Positions 54,289 through 63,961 of a stretch of 64,000 bases of DNA are shown piece after piece. The first letter of the stretch is position 1; every line of letters begins with the position of its first letter. This DNA comes from DATAVB01 sp040414495. GTDB taxonomy: Bacteria > Actinomycetota > Actinomycetes > Mycobacteriales > QHCD01. The notes under the pieces were generated by a model. The model worked only from the letters and a program-made list of their open reading frames with translations. It had not been told where the DNA came from and searched no databases. The translations under genes and the position numbers were made by a program. The stretch spans positions 14,409-78,408 of the forward strand of contig JBEDUI010000282.1 of assembly GCA_040414495.1 (NCBI GenBank), written 5' to 3'.

Positions 54289-54675
54289 TCAGGCTTCGCG
54301 GGTGTCGAATTCCAGCCGGGCCGTCTCGATCGCATCCATGTGCTCGTACGCCCAGGATCGGATCAGGGCGATGTGCGCGGAAAGGCTGCGACCCATCGGA
54401 GTGAGGTCGTATTCGACCTTCGGCGGGACGCTGGCGTAAACCTCGCGGTGCACCAATCCGTCCCGCTCGAGGCCGCGCACGGTCTGGGTGAGCATCTTCT
54501 GGCTGATCCCGTCGACGGCGCGCCGCAATTCCTGAAACCGCATGGTGCCGCCCTCAAGGGCGTAGAGCACAAGCAGGCTCCACCGGTCCCCGATCCGGGT
54601 GATGACCTGGCGGGTCGGGCAGGCCGCGGCCAGTACGTCGAAGCGCCCATCAGGGGACGCGGTGTGAACGCTCAT
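54289..54675 (-). CDS. HxlR family transcriptional regulator
   Basis: 128 residues. HxlR winged helix: CPTRQVITRIGDRWSLLVLYALEGGTMRFQELRRAVDGISQKMLTQTVRGLERDGLV. Cys at residue 19 may be redox or electrophile sensing, as in related QorR-type proteins. Divergent from the quinone-oxidoreductase-like gene, its probable target. Confidence 0.92.
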   Translation of the reverse strand: MSVHTASPDGRFDVLAAACPTRQVITRIGDRWSLLVLYALEGGTMRFQELRRAVDGISQKMLTQTVRGLERDGLVHREVYASVPPKVEYDLTPMGRSLSAHIALIRSWAYEHMDAIETARLEFDTREA

Positions 54676-54776
54676 GGCTTGGTCACTTCCAGGTGCCTAC
54701 AGCACTATTGACTGCCTACTTCCAGAAAGAGACTACGGGCGCGAGACTCATGGGGCAACGGACCCAGGAGGCCCAG

Positions 54777-55685
54777 ATGAAGGCGATGATTCCCTGTGGC
54801 GGCTCGGTCCAGGTGGCCGAGGTCCCCGAACCCACGCCGGCGCCGGACGAACCGGTCATCGAGGTGGCGGCGTATTCGGTCAACCGGGGCGAGACGTTCC
54901 TGCTGGAGCGTCCAAACGCTGGCCGGCCCGGCAAGGACGTGGCCGGACGGGTGGTCGTGGCCGCGGCCGACGGTTCCGGTCCCGCCGTCGGCACCCGGAT
55001 GGTCGGGCACGTGCCAGGCGCTGGCTGGGCCGAGCGGGTCGCGGTCCCGTTGGACAGCTTGGCCGTGCTGCCCGATGGTCTCGAGATGACCACAGCAGCG
55101 GCGTTGCCGCTGGCCGGGCTGACCGCAGTCCGGTTGCTGCGTACGGCGGGCGCGCTGATCGGCCGCCGATTGCTGATCACCGGCGCCAGCGGTGGGGTCG
55201 GGCATTACGTCGTGGAGTTGGCGGCAGCGGCTGGGGCGGAGGTCGTGGCGGTATCGGCCGCGGCGGAGCGCGGTGCCCGACTTCGGGAGTTCGGCGCGGT
55301 GACCGTGACCGACGTGGCCGATACGACCGGTTGGTTCGACGTGGCGATGGAGTCGGTCGGCGGTGACACGCTGGCCCTGGTACGCCGCAAGGTCCGTCCA
55401 CAAGGGAAGGTCATCTGGTTCGGCCAGGCGAGTCGGCAACCGGTCACGCTGGATTTCTTCGACTGGGTCGATGGCACGGCCGGAGCGCCGATAGTGCAGT
55501 TCGACTACACCCGCAGCGATCGGACCGACAGCGCCGACCTGGCCACGCTCGTGCGTCTGGTCGCCGCCGGCCGGCTGCACCCGGAAATCGGCAGCGTGCT
55601 GCCGTGGGACCGCACCGCCGAGGTGATCGAGGACATCCGCAATCGGCGGCTGCGCGGCAACGCCGTACTCACTCTGTCCAACTAG
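54777..55685 (+). CDS. MDR superfamily NAD(P)H:quinone oxidoreductase-like
   Basis: 302 residues. Zinc-free MDR: NAD(P) site GASGGVGHYVVELA, N-terminal PDEPVIEVAAYSVNRGE. AGGAGG precedes ATG 54777; longer upstream frames lack a site. Likely reduces quinones or enones; regulated by the divergent HxlR protein. Confidence 0.9.
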   Translation: MKAMIPCGGSVQVAEVPEPTPAPDEPVIEVAAYSVNRGETFLLERPNAGRPGKDVAGRVVVAAADGSGPAVGTRMVGHVPGAGWAERVAVPLDSLAVLPDGLEMTTAAALPLAGLTAVRLLRTAGALIGRRLLITGASGGVGHYVVELAAAAGAEVVAVSAAAERGARLREFGAVTVTDVADTTGWFDVAMESVGGDTLALVRRKVRPQGKVIWFGQASRQPVTLDFFDWVDGTAGAPIVQFDYTRSDRTDSADLATLVRLVAAGRLHPEIGSVLPWDRTAEVIEDIRNRRLRGNAVLTLSN

Positions 55686-55708
55686 GACAATCCACAATGG
55701 AGCAAATG

Positions 55709-56122
55709 ATGTCATCAACCACGGAACAGACCCGCGCTGTCGTCGCCGATTACGTGAAAGCCTTGGGTCGCGGCGATCTGGAGGCGCTGCGGGCCAGCTT
55801 TGCCCCGGACGCGACCTGGACGTTGCGCGGCGGAATGCCGGTATCGGGCACCTGGACCGGACCGGCGGAGATTCTCGACGGTTTCCTCGCCCGGGTCGTG
55901 GCCCGCTTGGACCCGGACGCGCCGGTGACCCAGGACCTGCACCGGATCATCGCCGACGGCCAGTACGCGGTGGCCCAATGGACCAGCCACGCCACCGCCC
56001 GCGACGGCACACCATACGAGAATGACTACGCCGTGGTCTTTCACGTCGAGAATCGCGCGATCACCGCTGTCACAGAGTATTTCGACACCGCGTATATGAA
56101 AGCGGTTTTGTTCGCTGAATGA
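55709..56122 (+). CDS. SnoaL-like NTF2-fold protein
   Basis: 137 residues. SnoaL segments YVKALGRGDLEALRASFAPDATW and YENDYAVVFHVENRAITAVTEYFDTAY. ATG 55709 has GGAG six bases upstream; two earlier in-frame ATGs exist. 23 bases after the oxidoreductase, so likely the same operon. Confidence 0.85.
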   Translation: MSSTTEQTRAVVADYVKALGRGDLEALRASFAPDATWTLRGGMPVSGTWTGPAEILDGFLARVVARLDPDAPVTQDLHRIIADGQYAVAQWTSHATARDGTPYENDYAVVFHVENRAITAVTEYFDTAYMKAVLFAE

Positions 56123-56243
56123 GGGTCGGCAACATTCACCCGTTTTGGGTGGTGCCCGGACAGCGTGGTGCGTCCACCGTGGAGATATCACATCCGGCGT
56201 CTGTCGCTGGCCACTGCGGCAGACCACAAAGCGGAGGCCCGCG

Positions 56244-56657
56244 GTGAACTATCCACTGCTCGACACCTTTCTCACCATGTTGTGGTTCTTTTTGTGGATT
56301 CTGTGGTTCATTATCCTCTTCCGGGTCATTGCCGACATTTTCCGCGACGACAACCTGAGCGGCTGGGGCAAGGCCGGTTGGCTGATCTTCGTCATCATCC
56401 TGCCTTTCCTGGGCGTCTTCGTGTACCTGATCGCGCGGGGCCCAGGAATGGGCGAACGCGAGGCTCGGCGCGCGCAACGTTCGGAACAGGAATTCCGCTC
56501 CTACATCCGCGACGCCGCCAGCGAACCGTCGTCGGTCGGGAATGGCGGCGGGGCAAGCGGAGCCAGCGAGCTGGAGAAGCTGGCCGGGCTACGTAACCAC
56601 GGCGACATCACCGAAGAGGAGTACCAGCAGGCCAAGGCCAAGGTGCTCGCCAGCTGA
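56244..56657 (+). CDS. PLDc_N/SHOCT two-helix membrane protein
   Basis: 137 residues. Two helices with the PLDc_N pattern (LWFFLWILWFIILFRVI and WGKAGWLIFVIILPFLGVFVYLIARG), then a linker and a C-terminal SHOCT motif LEKLAGLRNHGDITEEEYQQAKAKVL. GTG start with GGAGG. Probably envelope associated; role unknown. Confidence 0.88.
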   Translation: MNYPLLDTFLTMLWFFLWILWFIILFRVIADIFRDDNLSGWGKAGWLIFVIILPFLGVFVYLIARGPGMGEREARRAQRSEQEFRSYIRDAASEPSSVGNGGGASGASELEKLAGLRNHGDITEEEYQQAKAKVLAS

Positions 56658-56793
56658 GTGCGCGCTCTGCCGTCGGCATTTCCGGCGGCAGAGCGCCGTA
56701 TCGAAACCGGTTCCGGTCGCGGGTGCAGACGCCGGCGCCCCGGATGCGATTGACTAGGTGCGTCGGCTGTTCGGTCCGGACGAGGGATGTGCC

Positions 56794-57630
56794 ATGCGGC
56801 TCGGGATCTTCGCCAGCGTTTTTCCGCGCGCGAGCGTCGAGGAGACCTTCGACGCGCTGCGTGATTACGGGTTGACCTCGACGCAATTCGATATGTCAGT
56901 GGTTGGCCCGGGTCCGCTGCCGTCGGAAATTCCGGACGCGCTGGCCGTGCGGGTCCGGCGTGCCGCGGCCGAACGCGGCGTGGACATCGCCGCGCTGGAA
57001 GGCACGTTCAACATGGCCCACCCCGACCCGGCCCATCGGGCCGACGGGTTGCGCCGTTTCGCCGTATTGGCCGCGGCCGCGCCGAAGCTCGGCACGCCGA
57101 TGATCACGCTGTGCACGGGCACCCGGGATCCCGAGAACATGTGGCGACGCCACCCGGACAACACCACCGACGCGGCCTGGCGGGACATGCGGTCCACTGT
57201 GGAACAGGCCGTGGCGCTGGCCGATGCGCACGACCTCGTCTTGGGCGTCGAACCGGAAATCAGCAACGTCATCAGCAGCGCCGATTTGGCGAGGCGGCTA
57301 TTGGACGAGGTGGGCTCGCCCCGGCTGAAAATCATCTTCGACGGCGCGAACCTGTTCGACGTGTCCGATCCATCGCGCCGGCTTTCGGAGGCCTCGGCCG
57401 TCTTTGCCCACGCCGCCCAGCTACTCGGTCCCGATATCGGGTTGGCGCATGCCAAGGACATCAGCGAATCGGGGCGGTTCGCGGCCGTTGCCGAGGGCGA
57501 CCTGCCGTGGGAGAGCTTTCTGGAAACGCTACGGCAGGCCGGTTTCGGCGGCTCGGTGATCATGCACGGGCTCAAGGAATCCCAGGTCGGAGCGGCCCTC
57601 CAACGACTGCGCCTAGCTGACGTCGAATGA
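56794..57630 (+). CDS. Sugar phosphate isomerase/epimerase (TIM barrel)
   Basis: 278 residues. AP-endonuclease-2-like barrel: start MRLGIFASVFPRAS, metal Glu in VLGVEPEISNVI, Asp/His region FDGANLFDVS, GLAHAKDISESG and end EGDLPW. ATG 56794 has GAGGGA upstream. Acts on a sugar or polyol; next to GH51 on the opposite strand with 18-base overlap, hinting at pentose use. Confidence 0.88.
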   Translation: MRLGIFASVFPRASVEETFDALRDYGLTSTQFDMSVVGPGPLPSEIPDALAVRVRRAAAERGVDIAALEGTFNMAHPDPAHRADGLRRFAVLAAAAPKLGTPMITLCTGTRDPENMWRRHPDNTTDAAWRDMRSTVEQAVALADAHDLVLGVEPEISNVISSADLARRLLDEVGSPRLKIIFDGANLFDVSDPSRRLSEASAVFAHAAQLLGPDIGLAHAKDISESGRFAAVAEGDLPWESFLETLRQAGFGGSVIMHGLKESQVGAALQRLRLADVE

Positions 57631-59208
57631 CAACGCCGTGATCGAATGCGCTGGAAATTCGTACGTTCCCGATTCCAGGTCAACCCGGCCGCGATCGACC
57701 AGCGTGACCACGTTCGGCGCCGTCACGCTGTTGCTGGCCAGCACATCGGCGGCGCGGATCTCCCGTACGTGGGCGTGATTCGGCAGCTCACCACCGGCCA
57801 GCCGCAACCTTGTGTCGATGTTCTGCTCGCCGTGCCGATTGATCACCGCGAGTTGAATCAGCGATTCGGACCGTGTTGCGATAACGTCCAACGCCGGCAC
57901 CACCCCACCACGGGTGGCGAAACCGCCGTCAGGCAAGCGGTTATCGCCCTGCCGGATCGCGCGGCGACGGGCCGGCGATTCGACCGTCACGTCGAGGACG
58001 GTCGGCCCTAGATGGTTCTGGTATAGATCCCAGACGTGGTACGTGGCTGACCGGGCCAAACCGCTGTCCCGCACCGCGATCAGGGCGTTGGCGTTGATGA
58101 GGTTCACCGTATTGGCCATGCGCGGCGCGACCGGCAGCCCACTCAGACGGTGCAGGGCGTGAAATACACCGGCGTAGAACAATGCATCGGCCAGAGTTCG
58201 CGGGCTCCAGCGATTCACCCGGAACTCATCGTTGGCGTTTTCGGTGTGCCGGTCGGCAATTCCGCCGTCCGGGCCGGCCTCGGGCTCGGGCCAACTGGTC
58301 GGCTCGAGATGACGCATGTTCCATTCGTCCATGGCCAGCGAGATCGGCCGCTCGACCCCGGCCTGCGCGGCCAGGCTTTCCACCATCCGGGCGGTCGCCT
58401 CCAGCCGCTCTTCAACGTATATCGACTGCGCCACGACATCATCGAAATCCGCCGCGCCATGGAACAAATGCGTGCTAGCACCATAGAAATGCACCGATAC
58501 GTAATCGAGCAGATTGCCGGCCTGACGCAGCAACGGTTCGACCCAATCCTCGCGCTCGTTGCCGACCCCGATAAGACGCAACCGCGGATCGACCGCACGC
58601 AGGAAAGTCGCGTGTTCCCGGGCGTCCTGGGCATAACGCTCCGCGCTGCGGTGCCCGACCTGCCAGTCGCCGTACACCTCGTTGCCGATTCCCCAGTACC
58701 GCACGTCGTACGGCTGCGGATGGCCGTGCTGTGCCCGCAGTCGGGCGTAGGCGGTGTCGGCGGTGGAATTCGTGTATTCCAGCCAATGAATTGCCTCGTC
58801 GATATCGCGGGCGCTGTTGACCAGGTACGGCTCGGTGCGCACCTGGTCGCACCAGGCCAGGAATTCGTCGGTGCCAAAGCGGTTGGATTCGGTTCCGTGC
58901 CAGGCCAATTCGAGTCGGCGCGGCCGGTGGGCGCGCGGCCCGATGCCGTCCTTCCAGTGGTACGCGGAAGCGAAGTTCCCGCCGGGCCAACGCACGATCG
59001 GCAGCCCGAGTTCACGGCAGGTCGCGATGACATCGGTGCGCAGGCCGTCTGTGGGTCCGTCTGAGTCGAGGGCGAGCGGTGAACCCTCGTCGAAAACGCC
59101 GCCCTCGATATTGCCGAAGAAATTCGACTCGAGGAAATGGCCGTAAATCATCGGATCGACGGTGCCGATCGTTGCGGTCGGGTTGATCTCGACGTACGCG
59201 GTGGCCAT
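57613..59208 (-). CDS. Alpha-L-arabinofuranosidase, GH51
   Basis: 531 residues. The N-terminus PTATIGTVDPMIYGHFLE and PGGNFASAYHWKDGIG are GH51 hallmarks; the acid/base Glu is in WGIGNEVYGDW and the nucleophile in AMDEWNMRH. No signal peptide, so it cleaves imported arabino-oligosaccharides. ATG 59208; the frame running further upstream enters repeat DNA and is not coding. Confidence 0.93.
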   Translation of the reverse strand: MATAYVEINPTATIGTVDPMIYGHFLESNFFGNIEGGVFDEGSPLALDSDGPTDGLRTDVIATCRELGLPIVRWPGGNFASAYHWKDGIGPRAHRPRRLELAWHGTESNRFGTDEFLAWCDQVRTEPYLVNSARDIDEAIHWLEYTNSTADTAYARLRAQHGHPQPYDVRYWGIGNEVYGDWQVGHRSAERYAQDAREHATFLRAVDPRLRLIGVGNEREDWVEPLLRQAGNLLDYVSVHFYGASTHLFHGAADFDDVVAQSIYVEERLEATARMVESLAAQAGVERPISLAMDEWNMRHLEPTSWPEPEAGPDGGIADRHTENANDEFRVNRWSPRTLADALFYAGVFHALHRLSGLPVAPRMANTVNLINANALIAVRDSGLARSATYHVWDLYQNHLGPTVLDVTVESPARRRAIRQGDNRLPDGGFATRGGVVPALDVIATRSESLIQLAVINRHGEQNIDTRLRLAGGELPNHAHVREIRAADVLASNSVTAPNVVTLVDRGRVDLESGTYEFPAHSITALSFDVS

Positions 59209-59283
59209 CTCGTCCCAGCTCCTCGGTTTCGTGATTCCACAGCCTAGCCAACCGGCCGCCCAGAGCGCCCTGCGCGCCGCAAC

Positions 59284-59534
59284 TGCAGCGAGCGTGACGC
59301 CAGGGCTCCCTCCGACCCAGCAATTGCAGCGACCGTGACACCACTGCAAAATATCGCCCGCCAACCCACCCTGGCATCACTGTCGCTGCAATGAATGCCG
59401 GCCACGACGATCAGCGCAGCGAACGCGACACCAACGCTCCCTCCGACCCAGCAATTGCAGCGACCGTGACACCACTGCAAAATATCGCCCGCCAACCCAC
59501 CCTGGCATCACGGTCGGTGCAATGAATGCCGGCC
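59284..59534. repeat. Second locus of the 15-bp element, with a 99-bp duplication
   Basis: Cores of TGCAGCGACCGTGAC (either orientation) occur at 59284, 59325, 59376, 59415 (degenerate), 59456 and 59507. The 99 bases at 59305-59403 are repeated at 59436-59534 with two mismatches, 131 bases apart. The core is the complement of the element at 29264-29587. Lies between the GH51 gene start and a broken kinase gene, in a 336-base non-coding gap. Confidence 0.85.
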
Positions 59535-59544
59535 GAATCGCCGA

Positions 59545-60436
59545 TCAGCGCAGCTGAATCCCGAGGCGGGCGGCGTACCACCGAAATCGCTCGAGATCGC
59601 GTTCCGCGGTCGTTCGATAGTGGTCGGCGCGTAAAACGCGGTACGCCGCAAATCGCAGCGTGCGCGCATCCCGGAGCCGGCGCAGCTTGTCCAGGTGCGC
59701 GAACTCATCAGCTCCGATTTCCGCGATCCCGCGACGGCAGGCATCCACGAACCGCTGCTGGTCCGGGTCGGTGTAACCGTCCATCCAGTCGGCGACATCC
59801 CACAGCAGCGGGGCATGCAGCACGCCACCCCAGTCGATGTGCGCGATCTGGCCGTCGCCGGTCCGGATCGCCTCCGGGCCGTCGCCATAACACGTCCCCC
59901 AGGTCAGGTCCGGGCAATCGCGGACGTCGTCCACAATGCGGTGCAGGACCGGCCGGATTGCCGGCGCCGCGGCGAAATCGACGGAGTCATCGGTGAGATA
60001 GTCGAAAACCGCATGCGTGCTGGTCGCGTCCGTACCACGCAGTCCACTGTGTACTGTCGCGAGTAGATCAGCGGCCTCGGTCGCGCACAGCTGCGCCGGT
60101 ACGCCGTCGACCGTATTCCAGCAGGGCCAGCGGATGGCGCTCACCGGGAACGCTGGGCAGCATCACGGTCAGATCCTGGTTGCGGTCCCTGATCGGTCGG
60201 CCGGTGCGCAATCCGGTGGATTGCTGGACGTGTTCGGCGATGCGTAAACCGGCTTCGAACGCGGCTTGGGAGTCGTACGCGAATTTCGCGACGTACTGCA
60301 TTCCGGAGCCGTCCCGGACCAGCCAGATATCGGCGGTGACCCCTCGCGAAAACGTATTGGCGAGCAACAGCGGGCGCGGCAGACCCCAATGCTCGATGAG
60401 CGCTTCTTCAACAACAGCGGGATTTTGCGTGAACAA
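59545..60436 (-). pseudogene. Frameshifted APH/choline-kinase-like gene
   Basis: The N-part (60436 to about 60115: WLVRDGSGMQYVAKFAYD, GLRIAEHVQ) and the C-part (about 60115 to 59545: LLATVHSGLRG, HIDWGGVLHAPLLWDVADWMDGY) are one phosphotransferase in two frames; a one-base shift is needed near CTGCTGGAATACG. The catalytic HGDxxxxN loop reads YGDGPEAI, so the His and Asn are also missing. Most likely a decayed gene; a sequencing error cannot be excluded. Confidence 0.75.
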
Positions 60437-60586
60437 TGCTGATCTCCAGACAATGGCGAAATCGCCGCAGGCGGATGCGTTGCGGCGCGGGTCGGCAGTT
60501 GATGGAGATCAAGCCACGGCGTACACCCTAGCGTGCGCTGTGGCAGAATCGGGATCGTCCTGAGCAATCAAGAGTGAGGAGGCGTC

Positions 60587-60637
60587 ATGGCCAAATGTTC
60601 ACGCGTGGCGCATCTCCGCTCCATTCGCGCCGCCTGA
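60587..60637 (+). CDS. 16-codon leader-like ORF
   Basis: MAKCSRVAHLRSIRAA with a strong AGGAGG six bases before the ATG; ends 22 bases before the GNAT gene. Could be a leader peptide controlling the downstream gene. Evidence is the ribosome site only. Confidence 0.35.
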   Translation: MAKCSRVAHLRSIRAA

Positions 60638-60671
60638 GCTCGGCCAAGGCGCCTCCACAATGGAGGTTCCC

Positions 60672-61595
60672 TTGCCCCTGGTATTTCGTACGCTCGAGGG
60701 TGCCACTCCGGAACGAATCGGCGCGCTGTGCGCGGCCAGCGATGATCCGCTGCGCGATCTGACGTTGGTCAGCGAATGCCTGGCCGACGGGACGATCAAG
60801 ACCGAATGGTGCAGCAGCGCTGAGGATTCGGCCGGGCGACTCCTGGCCAGCGTCTCGTGGTGGGCCAGGCCGCACACCGATGTACCGATGCTGGTCGACG
60901 TACTCAGCGTGGTCGACGCCGAAGCGGCGGCGGCGCTGATCGAGCACACCCGCTGCCAGCTCGGGTTGACCGAGGCCAAGGCGATGCTCACCAATCCGAG
61001 GGAGGGCGGCGAAAACCGGGCGCGGACCAACGAACTGCGGGCCGCGGCGCTGCTTCAGGCCGGATTCAGCCTCGCGATCGATCGGGTGCGCATCGAATGG
61101 ACGGGCGGTGCCCTGCCCGAGGACAGTGGCCGGTTGCGGTACGAGCCGGCCCGCGATCAGACCGAGGAACGGCTGGTCGAACTGTTCGCGGCGGTCGGCG
61201 ACGGTTCGCTCGACCACGACATGCGGGAGAAGCGGGAACTGTACGGTCGCGAGACCGAAGCCCGTCGGCGGCTGCACATGGCGTTGGGCTATCGCGGTGA
61301 TTACGACTGGTTTGCCGTCGGCACGGATAACGCCGGCGAATTGGTCGGTTTCGTGGTGTCGGCGCGGGCGAACGGCGATCGGCCGATCCTCGCCGAAATC
61401 GGCGTTTCCGCCGCGCATCGCGGCCGGCGCTACGTCGACGATCTGCTCGCGCACGGAACCCGAATTCTCGCCAACAATGGCGCCGAACGTATCCGATCCG
61501 ACACCGACAACGGCAACTGGCCGATGCGTGCGGCTTTTCAACGGGCCAATTACCGCGAATTCGCCACCCGTACCGATTACTCGTGGCGCATTTGA
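60672..61595 (+). CDS. GNAT N-acetyltransferase
   Basis: About 307 residues with a C-terminal GNAT domain: acetyl-CoA strands around ELVGFVVSARANGDRPILAEIGVSAAHRGRRYVDDLLAHGTRIL. The N-terminal half is a divergent GNAT-like repeat. TTG at 60672 has GGAGG five bases before; ATG at 60660 is the alternative. Substrate unknown. Confidence 0.85.
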   Translation: MPLVFRTLEGATPERIGALCAASDDPLRDLTLVSECLADGTIKTEWCSSAEDSAGRLLASVSWWARPHTDVPMLVDVLSVVDAEAAAALIEHTRCQLGLTEAKAMLTNPREGGENRARTNELRAAALLQAGFSLAIDRVRIEWTGGALPEDSGRLRYEPARDQTEERLVELFAAVGDGSLDHDMREKRELYGRETEARRRLHMALGYRGDYDWFAVGTDNAGELVGFVVSARANGDRPILAEIGVSAAHRGRRYVDDLLAHGTRILANNGAERIRSDTDNGNWPMRAAFQRANYREFATRTDYSWRI

Positions 61596-61668
61596 TGGGC
61601 GGATTTGATGGGCGCATGTGATCCGCGTATTTGATCCGAATCATCAGCATGGGGCGCACCATGTTGAT

Positions 61669-63012
61669 ATGAACGGGCTGTCGCTCTGGTTCGATACGTT
61701 GCCCCAACCGGTCACGCCCCGACCCGCGCTGGATCGGGACATCGAGGCGGATGTCGCCATCGTCGGGGCCGGCTTCACCGGGCTGTGGACCGCGTACCAC
61801 CTGGGACGGCTCGACCCGACCCTCCGGGTCGTGGTGGTTGAACGCGAAGTGGCCGGGTTCGGGGCGAGCGGGCGCAATGGCGGCTGGTGTTCGGCGCTGT
61901 TCGCGACGGGGTGGCCGACGCTGGCCCGCCGGTATGGGGCCGGGCCGACCCGGGCGTTGCGGGCCGAACTGGCCGCGACCGTCGATGCGATCGGCGAATT
62001 CTGCCGTACCGAAGGGATCGACTACGTCAAGGGCGGAACGCTGTCGGTGGCCCGGACCTGCGCCGAAGCCGAACGGCTGCGGGCCCAGAGCGCGGAGGCG
62101 ACCCGCTGGGGTGTGGACGTCCGGTGGCTGGAGCGGGACGCCGCGCTGGAACGTATCCGCGCCAGCCGGGTTCGCGGCGCGGCGTACACCCCCGACTGCG
62201 CCACCATCCAGCCGGCCCAGCTGGTACGCCGGCTGGCCGAGGTGGCCGGCGCGACGCTGTACGAGAAGACACCGGCCACGGCGATCCGGCCCGGCCTGGT
62301 GACGACTCCGCGGGGCCGGATCCGGGCCCGCACCCTCATCCGGGCGACCGAGGCCTACACGTCCGAGCTGGCCGGCCACCGCCGCGACCTCGCCCCGCTG
62401 TATTCGCTGATCATCGCCACCGAACCGCTCCCAGCGACGGTCTGGTCCGAACTCGGTTGGCACGACCGGGAGACGTTCACCGACGGCCGGCATCTGCTGA
62501 TCTATGCCCAGCGCAGCGCCGATGACCGGATCGTATTCGGCGGCCGCGGCGCGCCGTACCATTTCGGCTCCCGTATCCGGCCCGGATTCGACTATGAGGT
62601 GGGCGTTTTCAACGCTTTACACGAGGCGCTGGTCGACCTGTTCCCGGTCACCCGCGAGGCCGCCATCACGCATCGGTGGGGCGGTCCGATCGGGGTACCG
62701 CGCGACTGGATCCCGTCGGTCGGCCTGGATCGGGCGACCGGAATGGGCTGGGCCGGCGGCTACGTCGGCGATGGCGTGGCCTGCTCGGCGCTGGCCGGTC
62801 GCACCCTGGCCGAGCTGATCACCGGGACCGACACCACACGGACCCGGCTGCCCTGGGTCGGCCACCGCTCGCCGCGTTGGGCGCCCGAACCGCTGCGCTG
62901 GCTGCAGATCAACGGCGGTACGTCCGTCATGTCCAGCGCCGACCGCATCGAACAGCACACCGCCGGGACTACGCGCCGGGCCCGCTGGTTGGCGCGCTTC
63001 ACCGGCGGCTGA
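61669..63012 (+). CDS. FAD-dependent amine oxidoreductase (DAO/PuuB type)
   Basis: About 447 residues. N-terminal FAD site DVAIVGAGFTGLWTAYHLGR, glycine-oxidase-like GFGASGRNGGWCSALF, and end GGYVGDGVACSALAGRTLAEL. Resembles gamma-glutamylputrescine or glycine oxidases. Directly before a ureohydrolase, so a guanidino-amine or polyamine pathway is likely. ATG 61669 chosen; GTG at 61618 also possible. Confidence 0.88.
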   Translation: MNGLSLWFDTLPQPVTPRPALDRDIEADVAIVGAGFTGLWTAYHLGRLDPTLRVVVVEREVAGFGASGRNGGWCSALFATGWPTLARRYGAGPTRALRAELAATVDAIGEFCRTEGIDYVKGGTLSVARTCAEAERLRAQSAEATRWGVDVRWLERDAALERIRASRVRGAAYTPDCATIQPAQLVRRLAEVAGATLYEKTPATAIRPGLVTTPRGRIRARTLIRATEAYTSELAGHRRDLAPLYSLIIATEPLPATVWSELGWHDRETFTDGRHLLIYAQRSADDRIVFGGRGAPYHFGSRIRPGFDYEVGVFNALHEALVDLFPVTREAAITHRWGGPIGVPRDWIPSVGLDRATGMGWAGGYVGDGVACSALAGRTLAELITGTDTTRTRLPWVGHRSPRWAPEPLRWLQINGGTSVMSSADRIEQHTAGTTRRARWLARFTGG

Positions 63013-63025
63013 GATTGGACTCTCG

Positions 63026-63961
63026 ATGGCAACTGGACCGATCGATGCCCGTACGGTGCCGCGCTTTGCCGGGCCGGCCACCTTTGCCCGACTCCCCCGG
63101 CTCGACGAGGTGCAACGCGCCGATATCGCCGTGCTCGGGGTGCCGTTCGACTCGGGGGTGAGCTACCGGCCCGGCGCCCGCTTTGGACCGGGCCATATCC
63201 GGGCCGCGTCGAAGCTGCTTCGCCCGTACCATCCCGCCCTGGACGTGGCCCCGTTCGCCGCCCAGCAGGTGGCCGATGCCGGCGATCTGGCCATCAACCC
63301 GTTCGACATTCCCACCGCGATCGGACAGATAACGGCCGGGGCGGAGGCGTTGATCGATTCCGGAACGCGGCTGCTCGCGCTGGGTGGTGACCACACGATC
63401 GCGCTGCCGCTGTTACGGGCGACGACCCGCGTTCATGGTCCGGTGGCGGTCGTGCATTTCGACGCGCACCTCGACACCTGGGATACGTATTTCGGCGCCG
63501 CGTTCACACACGGCACCCCATTTCGGCGCGCGTCCGAGGAAGGCCTGATCGACCGGGAACATTCGATCCACATAGGAGTACGCGGTCCGCTCTACGCCGC
63601 CAGCGATCTGAGCGACGACCGCGACCTCGGTTTCACCATCGTGTCCTGTGTGGACTACGACTCGGTCGGCACAGTCGGCGTCGTAGACCTGCTGCATCAG
63701 CGGATCGGCGAGGCGCCGGTGTACGTGTCGGTCGATATCGACGTACTCGACCCGGCCCACGCGCCCGGTACCGGAACCCCCGAAGCCGGCGGGCTGAGCA
63801 CCCGGGAATTGCTGGCTACGCTGCGGTCACTGGCCGACGTTCACCTGGTCGGCGCCGACATCGTCGAGGTCGCGCCGGCCTACGATCATGCTGAAATCAC
63901 TGGAATCGCGGCCGCGCACGTTGGCTACGAACTGCTGTCGGTGATCGCTGCCGGGAAATGA
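63026..63961 (+). CDS. Ureohydrolase (agmatinase/guanidinobutyrase type)
   Basis: 311 residues. Mn ligands are in GGDHT, FDAHLDTWD and SVDIDVLDPAHAPGTGTPE. Hydrolyses a guanidino group to urea. 13 bases after the flavoenzyme; its stop overlaps the next start. Substrate could be agmatine, guanidinobutyrate or guanidinopropionate. Confidence 0.9.
   Translation: MATGPIDARTVPRFAGPATFARLPRLDEVQRADIAVLGVPFDSGVSYRPGARFGPGHIRAASKLLRPYHPALDVAPFAAQQVADAGDLAINPFDIPTAIGQITAGAEALIDSGTRLLALGGDHTIALPLLRATTRVHGPVAVVHFDAHLDTWDTYFGAAFTHGTPFRRASEEGLIDREHSIHIGVRGPLYAASDLSDDRDLGFTIVSCVDYDSVGTVGVVDLLHQRIGEAPVYVSVDIDVLDPAHAPGTGTPEAGGLSTRELLATLRSLADVHLVGADIVEVAPAYDHAEITGIAAAHVGYELLSVIAAGK

Noticed and set aside
59209..59364. 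N-terminal extension of the GH51 protein
   Set aside because: The frame enters the duplicated repeat DNA; ATG 59208 gives the family N-terminus.
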